Assembly: GCA_949317995.1 (NCBI GenBank)
Contig: OX439052.1
Coordinates: forward strand, 37,263,932-37,327,931
Direction: 5' to 3'
Origin: Acholoe squamosa
Taxonomy: Eukaryota > Annelida > Polychaeta > Phyllodocida > Polynoidae
Length of the DNA: 64,000 bases
The number at the start of each line of letters is the position of its first letter. Position 1 is the stretch's first letter. Shown here piece by piece: positions 27,601 to 37,697 of the stretch. The notes under the pieces were generated by a model that ran no database searches, was not told the DNA's origin, and saw only the letters and a program-made list of their open reading frames with translations. A program made the position numbers and the translations under genes.

Positions 27601-30600
27601 CTGTGTAGGTCGGTGATAGGGTCATGTTTCAATAAACCCTACAATGAGGAATATTTTATTGAGAGTTGGTAAGGGTTTGATAACGTGATTTACTCATGTT
27701 AATGAGGCCGTCAAGTTTGTCTAGTAAATTTTCAACTTGAAAAAAAAAAGAGAAAAATTGGGAGAAAAATGTAGTAAGTATTACAGTACAAACATGTGAA
27801 TTGATACGACAAAATGATACATGTATTAATTATTTCATTTTTTAAACATGTACTTGGCTTAGCTGGAATGAGATAAAGAAAATGATTATATATGCTTTAT
27901 TTTTATAGAATTCATGTTAAAATTACTTTAACAAAGAGCTTATTACTGTACCTTAATCTGTTTGATCCAGCTGATAACAGTTGTCTCTAATACGTGCAGG
28001 ACCGATGCTCGCCGGTTCACTGTGGCAGCAGCCTCTGCAAGCACTTCGATTGATGGCAGCGGCAAAAGAATTTCACCCTGAAAACAAGATAGATCAACGT
28101 TAATTTCTAGAATCAATTCTTAGTAATGTATAACACTTCAATAATAATCAAAAACGTCTTCAGTGAAGTTCCAAAGTATTTCTTCGGTAAACGGTCAGAC
28201 CATGGGCTAATATTGTGTCAAGGATAAATAGAACTTTCAACTTCTTCAACTTCAACCATGAAAGCCTATCCCTTGATAGCCGAACATACTCATGATCTGC
28301 TTTAGCTGAGACAGTCTCAAAACATTAGCATAAAAAGTTCTCCATCAGATTGATATCCACCATGGTTTTCTCTGCAACTGCAAGGGGCAGACCATATCAA
28401 GGTTTGACTGATACTCATTATATAGGCAAGAGACGAGACCAATATTTGGGCCGCCATTGCTCGATCAGGAACCTGGCACTGATACTACTACTGTAAATCC
28501 TCACGCAAAAGACGCAGCTTACACACCAGAATTACATCATCTGCGTCCTATAGCTCCCATAGCGATTATCAGCTGGGGGCCGCCATTAGACCCCGACTCC
28601 ACTATGACTAACACCTTCAGCCCCCGACTCCGCAGTTTATGCCAGGGATGCCTCCCATTGGTCAATAATACAATAGCCAGGTGCCGTATAGGATTCACCC
28701 CAACTCAGGGTGTGTCCTATAGGCGAGGATTTTCCACTATAGAACAGTACTAAAATGACCAAAATTGACCCTAGGTCACCCTATATGATTTAGCCTAACT
28801 CAGGGTGTGTCCTATACGCGAGGGGCGACCTATACGCGGGGATTTATGGTAACAGCCAGCATGATGGGGACCAATTACAAAATTTACCAAAAAAAATCTG
28901 TAAAATAGAGAGAATTATCTGATTGATTGATAAAGCATTCCACTTTATTCTTACCTCGACATGACCTTGTCCGACCTCTAGCGTGGCCATAAGGCGATGT
29001 AGAATATCGAGTAGTTTGTCGGCGCTGACCCCGTGAGCCGCAGCCACCTGATTGTCAGTGCACATAAGGGGCAGGTAGACATCTCGTACTACAAGGTCCA
29101 GCTGTTCGACAGGTAACGCCCCACAGTCAAGGTACATCACCTCATCATCTACATGCAAAACCATGATTTCATTAAGATTTATCCGACTAGTACTTTGTTT
29201 AAAATTCAAAATTGAAATTATTCAAATTGATCGTATATTGATACATGTACATGTAGGGAAAAAGTATGTTTAAATTTGCAAAAAGTAAGCATGATTTCAT
29301 TTATGGACAGGCACAGCCTCTATAATAATGATTATCCAGATCAAGACCAAAGTTCTCAGTTTTCAATAGTACTACAGTAATCAGGAAGCTTAAATCACAA
29401 TTCCAGAATGCATAATTGTCTGTCTGAACAGATTTGTGTAAAGTTATATGTTATTCGTCTATAATGATTTTTGAATAATTTCACACATTATAAAGTACAA
29501 CTCACCCATATTTTCTTTTGTGAGTTTCACTCCAGCATTATTTTTTAGGAAGAACACTGATTTGGCGGTGAGCGTGGTTGGTGGGCTGAGGGAGGCCAGG
29601 ATCTCCCGACTACCCCGGATGTATACAAAGAGTCTGCGGACATCCTCATTATTTATAAACTCATGAAAAGCGAGTCTGAAAAAGAGAGACAGGATGTCAT
29701 GGGAATATAGATATGTGCACATATGGGAAAACAATTTAAGTGTCTGGGCAAAAGGATCTACCATAATCTCCCGCGTATAAGGCACAGCTTGCGTATAAGG
29801 CGCACCTAGAGTTTTGGAAAATTCTCAAAGAAAAAGGAAAAATTCATAACTTTGGTTCTACTGAATGAATTTTCAAAATTCAAAAACCTATGGGTAGCTT
29901 GGGCCACCTTGGACCCTTCTGGTCCCCAAAATGTCCTATTATGACCTAGGGGGCATGTAAGATATCAAAAGAAAGCTCTTGGTGTCCCCCTTGTGGATCC
30001 TATGAGAACTAAAACCCCTGTATAAGACGCGCCTTATATGCGGGAGATTACGGTAATTAACATAGCTGATCATTTATATTCAGTTTGAGGCTTATTCCTG
30101 AATTTCACAAAATGGTTAAGTCCAGGCCTTAGGCCTACGTGTGATTGAGTCCTATGTTCTATGTTCAATGCCCTTGTAGGGTTAATAATTTTACTGCTGC
30201 TTATGTGTCCCTGAGGGGGTTAATGACCACTGGTGCATGCAGGCTTGAAGAAATACCTTAATCCCCTATTGTTCTTTGCTGCTGACCTGTGACCACCCCA
30301 AAACGGAGGCTATTATCTGTCTCTAAGGCGTAAATGCTAGCTGTACCATATACATGGCATATGGGCTACCTTCAACTATATTATATACAAAAACATATAC
30401 ACCAATACCAATGTGTACAGAGACAGAGTATGGGCCAAATTTCCCTCTTTGTTCTTATGTCTGTCAGAATCTCTCTTTGTTTCAATGTGATTTTGTGCAG
30501 CAGTCTATGTATATATAAGTATGTGATTGACGTCTAGTCAATCACATAATAATGGTGGACCATTTTATATTGAGTAAAATTTTCTTACCTGTTTTCATCA

Positions 30601-30692
30601 TTCTGTAGCATGTTTTTGATGTCCTCATTCCGGGCGCGGAGGGAGGAGTTAATCCTCACCTCCAGCCACCGCAGCTTCTCTTCCATCTCCAT
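3614..30692 (-). CDS. Axonemal outer-arm dynein heavy chain, beta type (DNAH9/11/17-like), N-terminal part
   Basis: Force-generating subunit of the ciliary outer dynein arm; this part is the tail that binds intermediate chains and other heavy chains, plus the start of the linker. Thirty-three GT..AG exons join in frame (1,679 residues): 30692-30589, 29675-29506, 29148-28955, 28077-27952, 27638-27417, 26053-25905, 25229-25118, 24723-24602, 24373-24173, 23763-23532, 23008-22889, 20426-20259, 18533-18430, 18127-18049, 17687-17555, 17064-16907, 16610-16375, 16211-16133, 15768-15625, 14542-14372, 14074-13979, 13742-13564, 13237-13093, 12711-12571, 12188-12066, 11623-11411, 10714-10455, 10019-9848, 9589-9436, 8597-8434, 7759-7604, 4149-4030, 3703-3614. 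Family signatures seen: LLVWSHSKYYHLA, HKNMPPLISRLLW, VHVNLDPKLLLLLKEIHY, NPAMRTRHWKQL and WQKRLQTVEAVLTTWLEVQE. These match the DHC_N1 region and early DHC_N2 of the DNAH9/11/17 group better than gamma or inner-arm chains (judged from memory, no search). The AAA+ motor lies past the left edge. An acidic run EYEEEED sits near residue 705. Exon edges may be off by 1-2 bases. Confidence 0.93.
4150..7603. other. Dynein intron 31-32, mostly unique AT-rich sequence
   Basis: Apart from the foldback element at 6225-6512, I see no gene or clear repeat. A fragment near 5950-6050 resembles a piece near 15,000 (AAAACCGCTA followed by a GGGGC core), so a dispersed repeat fragment is likely there. Confidence 0.4.
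6225..6512. mobile_element. TACCGTA foldback MITE, subfamily 1
   Basis: The ends are TACCGTAATCTCCCGCGTAT and its near complement (TTATACGCGGGAGATTAAGGTA), about 22 bp. The interior shares GGAAAATTCTC...GAAAAATTCATAAC and GTGTCCCCCTTGTGGATCC with the copy at 29759-30055, and in reverse orientation with 57291-57586 and 61390-61624. No ORF. Confidence 0.85.
7604..7759 (-). CDS. Dynein exon 31: in-phase 52-residue Ser/Arg-rich insert
   Basis: This exon is 156 nt with phase 0 at both ends, so skipping it keeps the frame. It encodes residues about 1558-1609: many Ser, Ala, Arg and Asn, with GRARRASICS, which contains RRAS, a classical PKA consensus. In DNAH9/11/17 the flanking exons (ending TTTAQEQ and beginning DSGVLTLL) correspond to adjacent sequence, so the whole exon looks like an insertion in the early linker region. 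It is followed by a long intron (4150-7603). Splice sites look normal. Whether it is alternatively used cannot be told from DNA alone. Confidence 0.85.
8896..8966 (-). tRNA. tRNA-Cys-like sequence (pseudogene or SINE head)
   Basis: The minus strand reads as a 71-nt tRNA: acceptor GGGGAAG/TTTCTCC pairs with G-U allowances, D arm GCTCAGTGGTAGAGC, T arm CTGGGTTCGACTCCCGG. The anticodon loop CTGCATG gives GCA (Cys), but the anticodon stem has at least one mismatch. It lies in a dynein intron, so it is probably a decayed tRNA or the head of a SINE. Confidence 0.55.
11040..11390. mobile_element. ATGATGCA concatenated-hairpin repeat
   Basis: Three hairpins in a row: one near 11170-11265 (ATGATGCACCAATGAAGTGC and its imperfect partner), one around GACCCT...AGGGTC (11238-11284), and one at 11285-11342 (GAATGCAGCCCTGGCGAG/TGCCAGGGCTGCATTC). 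Related fragments lie at 8690-8860, 11690-11930, 12850-12990, 13320-13365 and 25650-25885. Confidence 0.7.
13093..13742 (-). CDS. Two dynein exons carrying a Ser-rich tail hinge
   Basis: Exons 13742-13564 and 13237-13093 encode residues about 1041-1148. Family sequence (DLFRDYGFLWQLDVKQTFDE) leads into a stretch of roughly 60 residues rich in Ser, Ala, Asn and Lys (residues about 1070-1133; pieces MRNSSKIST, SAKSNHSRASSAKSS), then returns to family sequence (VPTLDEFDAEID). In DNAH17-type chains this junction is only about 20 residues. The expansion is probably a disordered hinge; the splice phase-2 junction falls inside it. Confidence 0.85.
14815..15290. mobile_element. SINE-like fragment
   Basis: GTTTGTTTGTTTAGTTTTAC at about 14820 followed by GTCCGGGGGCCATCGAGG resembles dispersed short elements of marine invertebrates. 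A 15-bp unit (GACCGAATCTATGA) is repeated three times at 14949-14999. Bounds are approximate. Confidence 0.4.
18700..19390. repeat. 44-bp tandem satellite in a dynein intron
   Basis: Repeats of CCATACACTGGCCTCACTTT plus CCATATACTACTGACTGCAC and TGTG, period 44, with variation between copies. The array is split by a 151-bp MITE (18877-19027). Confidence 0.88.
18877..19027. mobile_element. Small MITE with TA target duplication
   Basis: Terminal inverted repeats TCCCAGTCAACAAAAAACGTT-like (the right end is GTTTTTTGTTGACTGGGA). TA flanks at 18875-18876 and 19028-19029 restore the satellite phase when removed, which defines both ends. This suggests the Tc1/mariner superfamily. The interior has repeated GAGCCATA(T/A) units. 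Confidence 0.85.
19494..19562 (-). tRNA. tRNA-like sequence, probably SINE-derived
   Basis: The minus strand starts GTCCCTGTGGCGCAATG and carries GGGTTCGATCCC in the T-arm position. The D and anticodon arms are degraded. It sits beside the 44-bp satellite in a dynein intron. Confidence 0.45.
20000..20140. repeat. Long near-perfect inverted repeat
   Basis: Arms of about 55-60 bp (TTAATGGATATGTCATGAC... and ...GTCATGACATATCCATTAA) around a loop of about 20 bases (near 20055-20080). Only a few mismatches. Present in a dynein intron. Confidence 0.85.
20466..20640. mobile_element. Half copy of a TACCGTA element
   Basis: It starts TACCGTAATTTTGCATATAA, then CGCACC modules and CTATAGTAAAAGTACCCGCC. 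The right terminus is not recognisable. Confidence 0.5.
21508..21735. mobile_element. TACCGTA foldback MITE, CCGGTCATAAGCCGG subfamily
   Basis: The ends are TACCGTAAATCCCCGGTCAT and its exact complement at the right edge. The arm interior (CCCCGGTCATAAGCCGG) differs from the CTCCCGCGTATAAG arms elsewhere, but matches its own partner arm. Confidence 0.88.
23253..23302. repeat. Short perfect hairpin
   Basis: TCTCTCACTGCGTACATGGC and complement with one mismatch around TTTAA: 22-bp arms. In a dynein intron. Confidence 0.8.
25403..25568. repeat. About 33-bp tandem repeat
   Basis: About five copies of a unit like CATGTCGATTTTAAGAAATG with CATGTCACCA, in a dynein intron. Confidence 0.8.
26542..26705 (-). 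ncRNA. U1 spliceosomal snRNA gene or variant
   Basis: The minus strand gives a 164-nt match to U1, the same length as vertebrate U1. It begins ATACTTACCTGG, the 5' splice-site-pairing end, intact. Other landmarks: GGAGATACC, CCCAGGGCGAGGC, the U1A-binding loop region ATTGCACTACGG (U1A consensus loop is ATTGCACTCC), CCCAAATGTGGATGACTCG, a uridine-rich Sm-like site AATTTTTG, and a closing stem-loop GGGGGGGACTGCGTCCGCGC ending in CCCCTGA. The stem of loop I (ACCG/CGGT) pairs, but the U1-70K loop reads GATCGTCAAGG rather than the usual GATCACGAAGG. It lies in the dynein intron between 26054 and 27416, in the same orientation. A TAAACCAAAGAAAA stretch just past the 3' end is reminiscent of a 3' box. 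It may be a functional variant or a young pseudogene. Confidence 0.9.
26744..26764 (-). promoter_or_regulatory. Possible PSE of the U1 gene
   Basis: About 40-58 bases upstream of the U1 start the minus strand reads ACACCATATCCAGGCATAG, roughly where a proximal sequence element belongs and loosely like the vertebrate core. Invertebrate PSEs vary by lineage, so this is a position-based guess. Confidence 0.25.
28490..28851. mobile_element. TACCGTA-type foldback element, divergent
   Basis: It begins ACTGTAAATCCTCACGCAAAAG and ends CTATACGCGGGGATTTATGGT. The interior has CCTATA(C/G)GCGAGG modules and ACTATAGAACAGTACTAAAA. Confidence 0.65.
29759..30055. mobile_element. TACCGTA foldback MITE, subfamily 1
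   Basis: 297 bp, ends TACCATAATCTCCCGCGTAT and its partner ATGCGGGAGATTACGGTA. The interior is nearly the same as 6225-6512. Confidence 0.88.
30589..30692 (-). CDS. First coding exon of the dynein gene
   Basis: The start is chosen at 30692 because the context is ACCATGG, the reading frame is open to a consensus donor (CAG|GTAAG at 30589), and phase 2 continues correctly into 29675. The protein begins MEMEEKLRWLEVRINSSL. The exon itself begins at about 30728 after a pyrimidine tract ending in CAG. A short upstream ATG at 30728 opens an 8-codon ORF that stops before the main start, so ribosomes may meet a small uORF first. Confidence 0.85.
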
Positions 30693-30930
30693 GGTAACGA
30701 CTTAGTGTATCAGTAACCTAGCAACCATCTGAAAGTACAGGCAGGACATTTTTTTACACGTTCATCTGAATGGCGCTTTGCGTATCAGTAAGCTACCAAA
30801 CATCTGGGTGAAAAGATAACAGCATTATCTCTCATACATCTCCATGGTAAGAGTTTATTGGTAGCATTGTCATCAGTCCTTCATATCTATGGTAGCAACT
30901 CAGCGTATCATTATCAGACAGCCATCAGGA

Positions 30931-31095
30931 AGTGAGTGAGTAATAGATGTTCCGCCATTCCGACAGCTAAGGTCATATTCATGGTGAGAACTACATAACA
31001 CAAGTTCAGAGGAATGTGTCAGTGCCCGCACATATGTGCTCCTGACACACCTGAGGGGATAGAAAAGAGGAGATATGGACCCTATTTAGTGGGCT
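30931..31095. mobile_element. Dispersed SINE-like repeat, copy 1
   Basis: It begins AAGTGAGTGAGTAATAGATG and shares about 170 bp with 56790-56976, including TCATATTCATGGTGAGAACT and GAGGAATGTGTCAGTGCCC, ending TAGTGGGC..GGAGCCC. Confidence 0.75.
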
Positions 31096-31099
31096 ACGG

Positions 31100-32245
31100 G
31101 AGCCCGCCAACAGGAAGGGAATACATAGTCAACAGGCAAACACCTGGCAGGTAAGAAAGACAATGGACAGCCAGCAGGGAGGTAATGTAGTCAACAGACA
31201 GACAGGTAACAGCCAATGTGTAGGCAGTAGACACATGCAGCCAAAGAACAGAGAGGAGCCCAAACACACACAGTAGATAGACAGGCGACAGACAGACAAG
31301 GCTGCTAACAGCCAGCCAATGTGAAACCAACTTGGAGGCATCAGATGGCCAAAAGAAAGCCAACAGAACAGGCAATCAACATGTAAGCAACTAAGGCAAC
31401 AGAAAAGAAAGAGACAACACACAGGCAACAAGCAGACAACAGACAAGAACGGGAGACAAGACAATGGGCAAGATCAAGAAACAGCATGAAACACATATGA
31501 GAACAGGAAACAGACAACCAGCAGACAACATACAAGGACAAGACAACACAAAGAACAAGACAACAGACAGACAAGGGATAAGAACAAGATAACAGGCAGA
31601 CAAGGGACAACAACAAGATGACAGACAAGGAAGAAGAACAAGACAACAGACAGACAAGGGACAAGAACAAGACAACAGACAGACAAGGGACAAGAACAAG
31701 ACAACAAACAGACAAGGAGCAAGCAAAGGACAAGAACAAGACAACAGACAGACAAGGAATAAGTACAAGAAACAAGACAAGTGTTAAGAACAAGACAATA
31801 GGCAGACACAGGACACGAGCAAGCCAACAGGCAGACAAGAGACAGGAACAAGACAACAGACAGACAAGGGACAAGACCAAAACAACAGACAGACAAGGGA
31901 CAAGAACGAGCCAACAGGCAGACAAGGGATAAGCACAAGACAATAGACAGATACAGGAAAAGAACAAGACAACAGACAGACAAAGGACAAGACCAAAACA
32001 TTAGGCAGACAAGGGACAAGAAAAAGACAACAGACAGACAAGGGACAAGAACAAGACAATAGACAGACAAGGGACAAGAACAAGACAATAGACAGACAAG
32101 GGGCAAGAACAAGACAGACAGACAAGGGGCAAGAGGGCCGGCAAGAGCAAGACAACAGACAGACAAGGGACAAGAACAAGAAACAGATAACAGGCAGATA
32201 AAGGGACAAGAACAAGATGACAGACAGACAACAGACAAGAACAAG
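31100..32245. repeat. 29-bp purine-rich minisatellite in dynein intron 1
   Basis: The unit is close to ACAAGGGACAAGAACAAGAC plus AACAGACAG; period 29 (for example GACAACAGAC at 31642 and 31671). The plus strand is almost free of T. Because 29 is not a multiple of 3 and the unit lacks stops on the minus strand, all three minus frames stay open for 100-250 codons; these are not genes. Copies at the left edge are degenerate. Confidence 0.92.
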
Positions 32246-33670
32246 ACAACTTAAACTTTCAAATATCACATCTGTCTTTTGAACCACAACTTTTATTTTT
32301 CCAGATTCTGACTTATAGGCATTTCTTGGTAATCCACTTGCTGAAGTCAGCACATTTCTACAGACACAATGAGAAGTGGGGGGGGGGGGCAAAAATCACT
32401 CAAGTACTCAAAGATATTCCCTTGTTGAACAGCTGAGTTTATTACTGCATGAGTCAGGGAGTGATCATTTTAAACCAAAGGTGGGGGTGGTGGGTTTGAG
32501 TGGGGGGAGGGAAAATCTTTTCAACCCTTGACTGGGGAGGGGGCACAGAATAAAGATTTACGTCTTGGGGGGGACAAAATAATTTTACCTGTTTTCAGCA
32601 TAAAGAGCCTTAGTACAGTGCTACAGGTCATAAGCTTGTATTTGCGTACAATTTTTGGTGTTGCTGCATGGGGAATGCATCACACTCAGCCCTTCGGGTT
32701 TCGTGTGATACGGCACCCGGCCTGCGCGTGCAATAACTCTCACACAGATTCTCACTCGTGGACCTTTGCCTATTTAATGCTATCTCTATGCTAGCCCAGT
32801 ATTTCAATGAATTTACCATGAGATAAAGACAATGATCATAGAATGATCACACATCTTTCCAAGTTAGGGAGTGGTCATTATTTATCAACAGGGGGTGGGG
32901 TTCGGGAGAGGGGGGGAGTAAAAACTTTAGCCTCTTTTTAGGGAAAAAAAAGCCCATGCAGTACCCGTATCAAAAAGTTCAGTGTATCCACATGAAAACC
33001 CACGACCACCACCAGCCCCCACCCGGTACTTATAATAAGTACCAGGTGGAGCCAAGCCCAAGGAGATAATCATCTTTTAACAACAGGGGTGGGATGGGCT
33101 TTTGTGTGGATGAGCAAAAAAAAATTGACCTCCTCCTTCTCGCAGGTCATTTTTTTTTTTTTTTTAATCGATCTGAACGCGTGGGCTTTTTCACTGATAA
33201 CGGGATGAAATTATTTTGACCCCCCCCCCCGGGCGGGCCCCATGGGTGGGCATATAGCGAAGTGCTAGAGCAAATCTACAAATTGTTGTAGCAAGGTGTT
33301 CCGGGGGGGGGGGAGGGGGGCAACAGGGGCAGATCCAGGAACTTGAAAAATGGGAGGGGGCAAAATTTGGTGATGAGGGGGATGGTGCAGTGTGGGTTTT
33401 CCCAAATGCAAGTGCAGTGACACACATGGGGGGGGGGGTCAGGGCCATGCTCTCCCCCAGAGAAAATTTTTAAATCTATACATCAAATGATGCATTCTGG
33501 CACATTCTAGACATTGATAAAGAGTTCTAGAGGTTTGGTTTGATGTGGTTGATTTAACCTCCACTAATAGTTTCCCTGCTATGTTTTTATTTCTTCTCTT
33601 TTTTCCCCCTTTTTATTCATGGGGCAAATATCCCCAAGAAAAAAAAAATCATTCATCCCTTTTAATATGC
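32246..33670. other. Dynein intron 1, poly-G/poly-C-rich repeat debris
   Basis: Several fragments with long G or C runs (32378, 33229, 33304, 33429) and motifs such as GGGTGGTGGGTTTGAGTGG that also occur in the element at 36812-37079. No gene. Confidence 0.5.
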
Positions 33671-33674
33671 TTAA

Positions 33675-33840
33675 AGCTGACCGCAGACAGGACCGACTGG
33701 ATCGGCCGATCCTGACGATCGGGAGTGTCTGCTTGGATGTCCGATCCAGTTGGTCAATATCAAACAGGTTTAATCTCCCCAATCGGATCGGGACCACACT
33801 CCTTAGATACCGATCGAGTCTGGCCCGTCTGTGGTCGCCT
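33675..33840. mobile_element. TTAA-flanked MITE (piggyBac-like), copy 1
   Basis: Flanked by TTAA at 33671-33674 and 33841-33844. Ends AGCTGACCGCAGACAGGACC and its partner GGCCCGTCTGTGGTCGCCT. The interior has GATCCTGACGATCGGGAG. Related copies at 43419-43570 and 43875-44040. Confidence 0.8.
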
Positions 33841-36811
33841 TTAAAGTCTGTTCTACGGAGACTGGGGAGGCATATCAGTCCAATTAAATTGCATGTAAGG
33901 CCACACCAAAAAAATAAGTTGGTCTACAGATTTTGGTTTTGAAAAAATGGTGCGGGCAAGCAAATTTTTTTTTTCTTTTTTAAGAATTTTTGTCCTCCAG
34001 TGGATTCCTTGCTGAGAAATTGAGGCGAGCGAACAAATTTAATTTTTTTTTAAATTTTGCCAAACACCACAAAGAGAAAAACTTGTAGAAACTGAAGCAA
34101 GCGAAATCCGTAGATAAGATTTTTTTCAAAGAAAAAAAAATTGTATTTCCGAAAATATGGAGAGGGCGATCCGTAGACCAACTTATTTTTTGGTGTGGCC
34201 TTATCTAATTTATTCTAATGGATTGGGGGAAGACAAATGCCTCCAGGAAAACTATCGCTTCCACCTGGAAATCGATGGATTCTATGTGATTGGGAGGGGC
34301 CATAGGACCAAATAATATTTTAAAATCTACCAGAAAATTGGTTGTGTTTTAGAGGATTTAGGGGCACAAGTTACTCCAAGAAAACTTCCTAATTCTAACT
34401 TTGAAATAGATGTACGTTAGAGGAGCTGGATGGAGCTTGAACTTTTAGATCTTGCCTTTGAAATTGTTGATTTGGAGGCACAATGCTCCAAGATTTCACT
34501 TTAAGATTTGACTTGAATTGATGTTCTAGTGGGTGGGGGGACTAGTTAGTGAATTATTTGATACATTTCTCCAAGTTAATGCAGGAGTTTCAGCCCTAGC
34601 TTATCAAGTCAAGTTCAAGTTTCAAGTTTTAACATTTTTATTTGCTAGGAATTGTGCCTTAAGGCAAAATAAAAATACAACAGTGTATTCTGCAGGGATG
34701 TAAGTCAGGTATGGGCAAAAATCTGGAAGCCATACTTCTACTTGATATAAATACCTTCTGTTTTTTTCCAAACAGACCTCCTTTTCCACACGTATAAGGA
34801 AAAAACATGTCATTCAAAATTTTCAGAAATTAGGAAATCCTGATAAAACCTGAAGAGTTACATCCCTGATTCTGGAGGACAGGTTGCTCCAAGTCAGGAA
34901 ATTCAAATCCACGTTGAACAAATTGCTGCACTGAAAAGTAGGATTAAAACTTTTAATTGTATCAAAAAGGTTTTGCTAATGTATTCCAGCAATAAAACTA
35001 CCAAACAAATCTATTGCTTATTGGGAGGGCATAACTTTGGATCTAGACTAGACTGGATATAGACTCTCTGTTGCACATTTTTTGCGACATGGTCATTGCG
35101 ACAGCTCCCCCCCCCCCGTGACCCCGCCCCCTCAGGCTCAGAGACAGTAGGCCAGACGATGACAGCCTATCGCTCCCGCTAACGGCTGACAGCAAAGTTG
35201 GATGGGCTCATAGACAACAAAAAACTCATGTGAAAATAAACTTTCCCCTCACTCTCCTACTTGAAACTTCTCACATACTTAATTAAACATGTGATTTTGC
35301 CAATGCAGTAATTAATCTTTAGTTTTATAGTCTTTGTTATTCATATTTTAGTAAAATTTAGAAATTTTAGGCAGCAACCTTGATCTTGGCACAGTGCCAG
35401 AGCAGGGCCTTTGCTCCAGCCAGGAGATATAAAAAGATGATTTAAAACTGAATTAAAGCTCACATCTTTCCATCCAAGCAGAAGTAGCAAGTAAAGTGTG
35501 CCATAGTTGTATGGATGAAATTTGGAAGCCATGCATAAAGGGGAAGTGTGTTAAAAATCATTCGTTACCATTGGTACCAAATTTTAGACTACAACAAAGG
35601 CATCTGCACTCTGCCGCTCCCGTAGGAAGTAGAGTCGGCAGGGGCTCGGCCTAAGAGACAGATGCCTGAGGCTGAGGGGTTGAAAAAACTTTGACCCCCG
35701 GTCAAGATAGCATGTTCAACTCGCACCCGTGAGTCAGTGACAAACCGGGTCACGATCGCCGAGTGCCGATTTTGGCCGTTTTTTGCTTCAAAACAGGCAT
35801 TATCTTTAGAACTCAGACTTGGGAGGTATCTGGTTGTTTTTATTATTGTCTTGGCATTCTAAAAATGTTTGTTAGACGCCTGAGATGTAAATATTACGGG
35901 AGCTGGAGCTGTTGGAAGATGGAGTACTTGTTGACATTTTGCTTCTGAGGAAGTGGCACATTTACTGGTCACTGCGTGGTGGCTGAGTGCTGCAGGGCAC
36001 CAGTTTAGGCTGTATGTAAGCTGGTTTCTGATTGGTGGGTTAATCACCTGTATACACTGGTATACACCTGACTGGGTTCATTCAACAGGTTTCAAGTTAA
36101 GCTACAAGGAGATATTTGGTGGAAGTTTGGGTGACAATTTGATGCGTTTCTGTGCTCATGTAAAGTTAAGTCTAAAATGAGGTAAGAAATTGACAAAAAC
36201 GCAGTTATATCATGGTTATAGAATAAGATGTCAACCTTCCCTCACCGATATATGAATTATTCACAGTCTCTTCTTTCAAATGAGTCTACATAGACCCCTG
36301 TAGGATAAATATTAGTTAGCCGGAATTGAGTTTTAAATTTTGGAGAGTTGGAATTTTGCCGTCCCTATGTTAAGCCTATGGAGCGCAGCACACCCTGTGA
36401 TGCGTTTTCATCTTAGCAATGCACAAACTACTGTTTAGCAGGAATATCTATTTCATTATTGATGCCTCACTGATATTTAAATTATTTATTACTTATTCTT
36501 TAAAATAAGCCCAAGAACAGACCTGTAGGATGAATTTTAGGGTGCCGGAATTGAAGATTAAAATTTGAAGAATTTTCTCTTTGCACCATCCCAATGCTAT
36601 CCCTATGAGGTTTTCACAATGAAGCATTCAATAGGACACTAGAATATTTGTTTCACCAATGGAGTGCTTATTATTCAAGTAGAGGGGGTTGGTGGATTTT
36701 GTGCAGATGCAATTTTTTTGCCCCCCCCCCCCCTTTCTTAGGAGGGATTGAAAAAGAAATCCTCCCCCCAATTGGCCAAAATTTTCATGATAGGCCCCTT
36801 TGTTTCATAGT

Positions 36812-37079
36812 AAGGGAGTGATTATTTTTTAACAACTTGGGGGGGGGCTGGTGGGTTTAAGCAAAAAACATTTTGCCCCCCCTCTTTTAGGTCAAATTTT
36901 TTTTATAATATCGTGTGCAAATGCGCCCTTTTATTGTATAGCAACACGCAGACTTTTTCGTTGAAAACAGGTGAAATTATTTTGACCCATCCTTGTCAAG
37001 AGGTCAAAATAATTCTGACCCCCCATCAAACCCACCAGCCCCCCCTCCCCCCTCTGTTGTTAAAAAATGAGCACTCCCT
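36812..37079. mobile_element. MITE with G-run inverted ends
   Basis: Left end AGGGAGTGATTATTTTTTAAC, right end GTTAAAAAATGAGCACTCCCT, followed by mirror G/C tracts around CTGGTGGGTTT/AAACCCACCAG. Possible TA flanks. Fragments at 32455-32550, 32870-32940, 36665-36780, 37255-37330 and 38570-38655. Confidence 0.75.
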
Positions 37080-37697
37080 ATAAGGAAGTCATTATTTAGG
37101 GAGTGGTCATTCAGGGCTTTTGACAGGATTTTTTGCAATGCGCCAATTGCACACTTTTTAGCAAATACAATGCGCCATTCTGTAAATGAATGGCCATTCT
37201 AGCCATTTAAATGCGACATTTAAGCATTAAATGCGTGTATTACGCACTGCGCAGCCCTGTCAAAAGCCCTGGTCATTATTTATCAACAGGGGGGGTGGTG
37301 GGTTTGAGGGGGGCGTAAAAATGTCAGACCCCTCCCAAGGGAGGGCCTAAAAAAATGTTGATCCCTTTTGATGGGGATAAAAATATGTACCCTCTTTTTC
37401 AGCAAAAAAGCATGCGTGCTAGTATAGATCAAAGAGGGGCGTGAAAATGCTACGCGTCTCTGTCACTGTGGGGCAAAAATATTGACTGTCGTGGGGGGAC
37501 TATGAACAGGAAACTTACAAATGGCTATGGAATGCATATCTGTGCCCTATTGTTTGCTTTGAATGACTTGAGGTCATATATGTGCATATATATGATAATA
37601 GATAGTTGAATTGTTTTGAAGCATAAACCAGCAGATATCGGCACCCAACTATAGTGACATGGTTGGTCGTACTCAGCAGTGAGTTGAATTCGTTATA

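Noticed and set aside
31341..32392. Long overlapping minus-strand reading frames of 100-256 codons, Leu/Cys/Ser-rich
   Set aside because: They come from a stop-free 29-bp tandem repeat, occur in all three frames, lie in an intron, and match no family.
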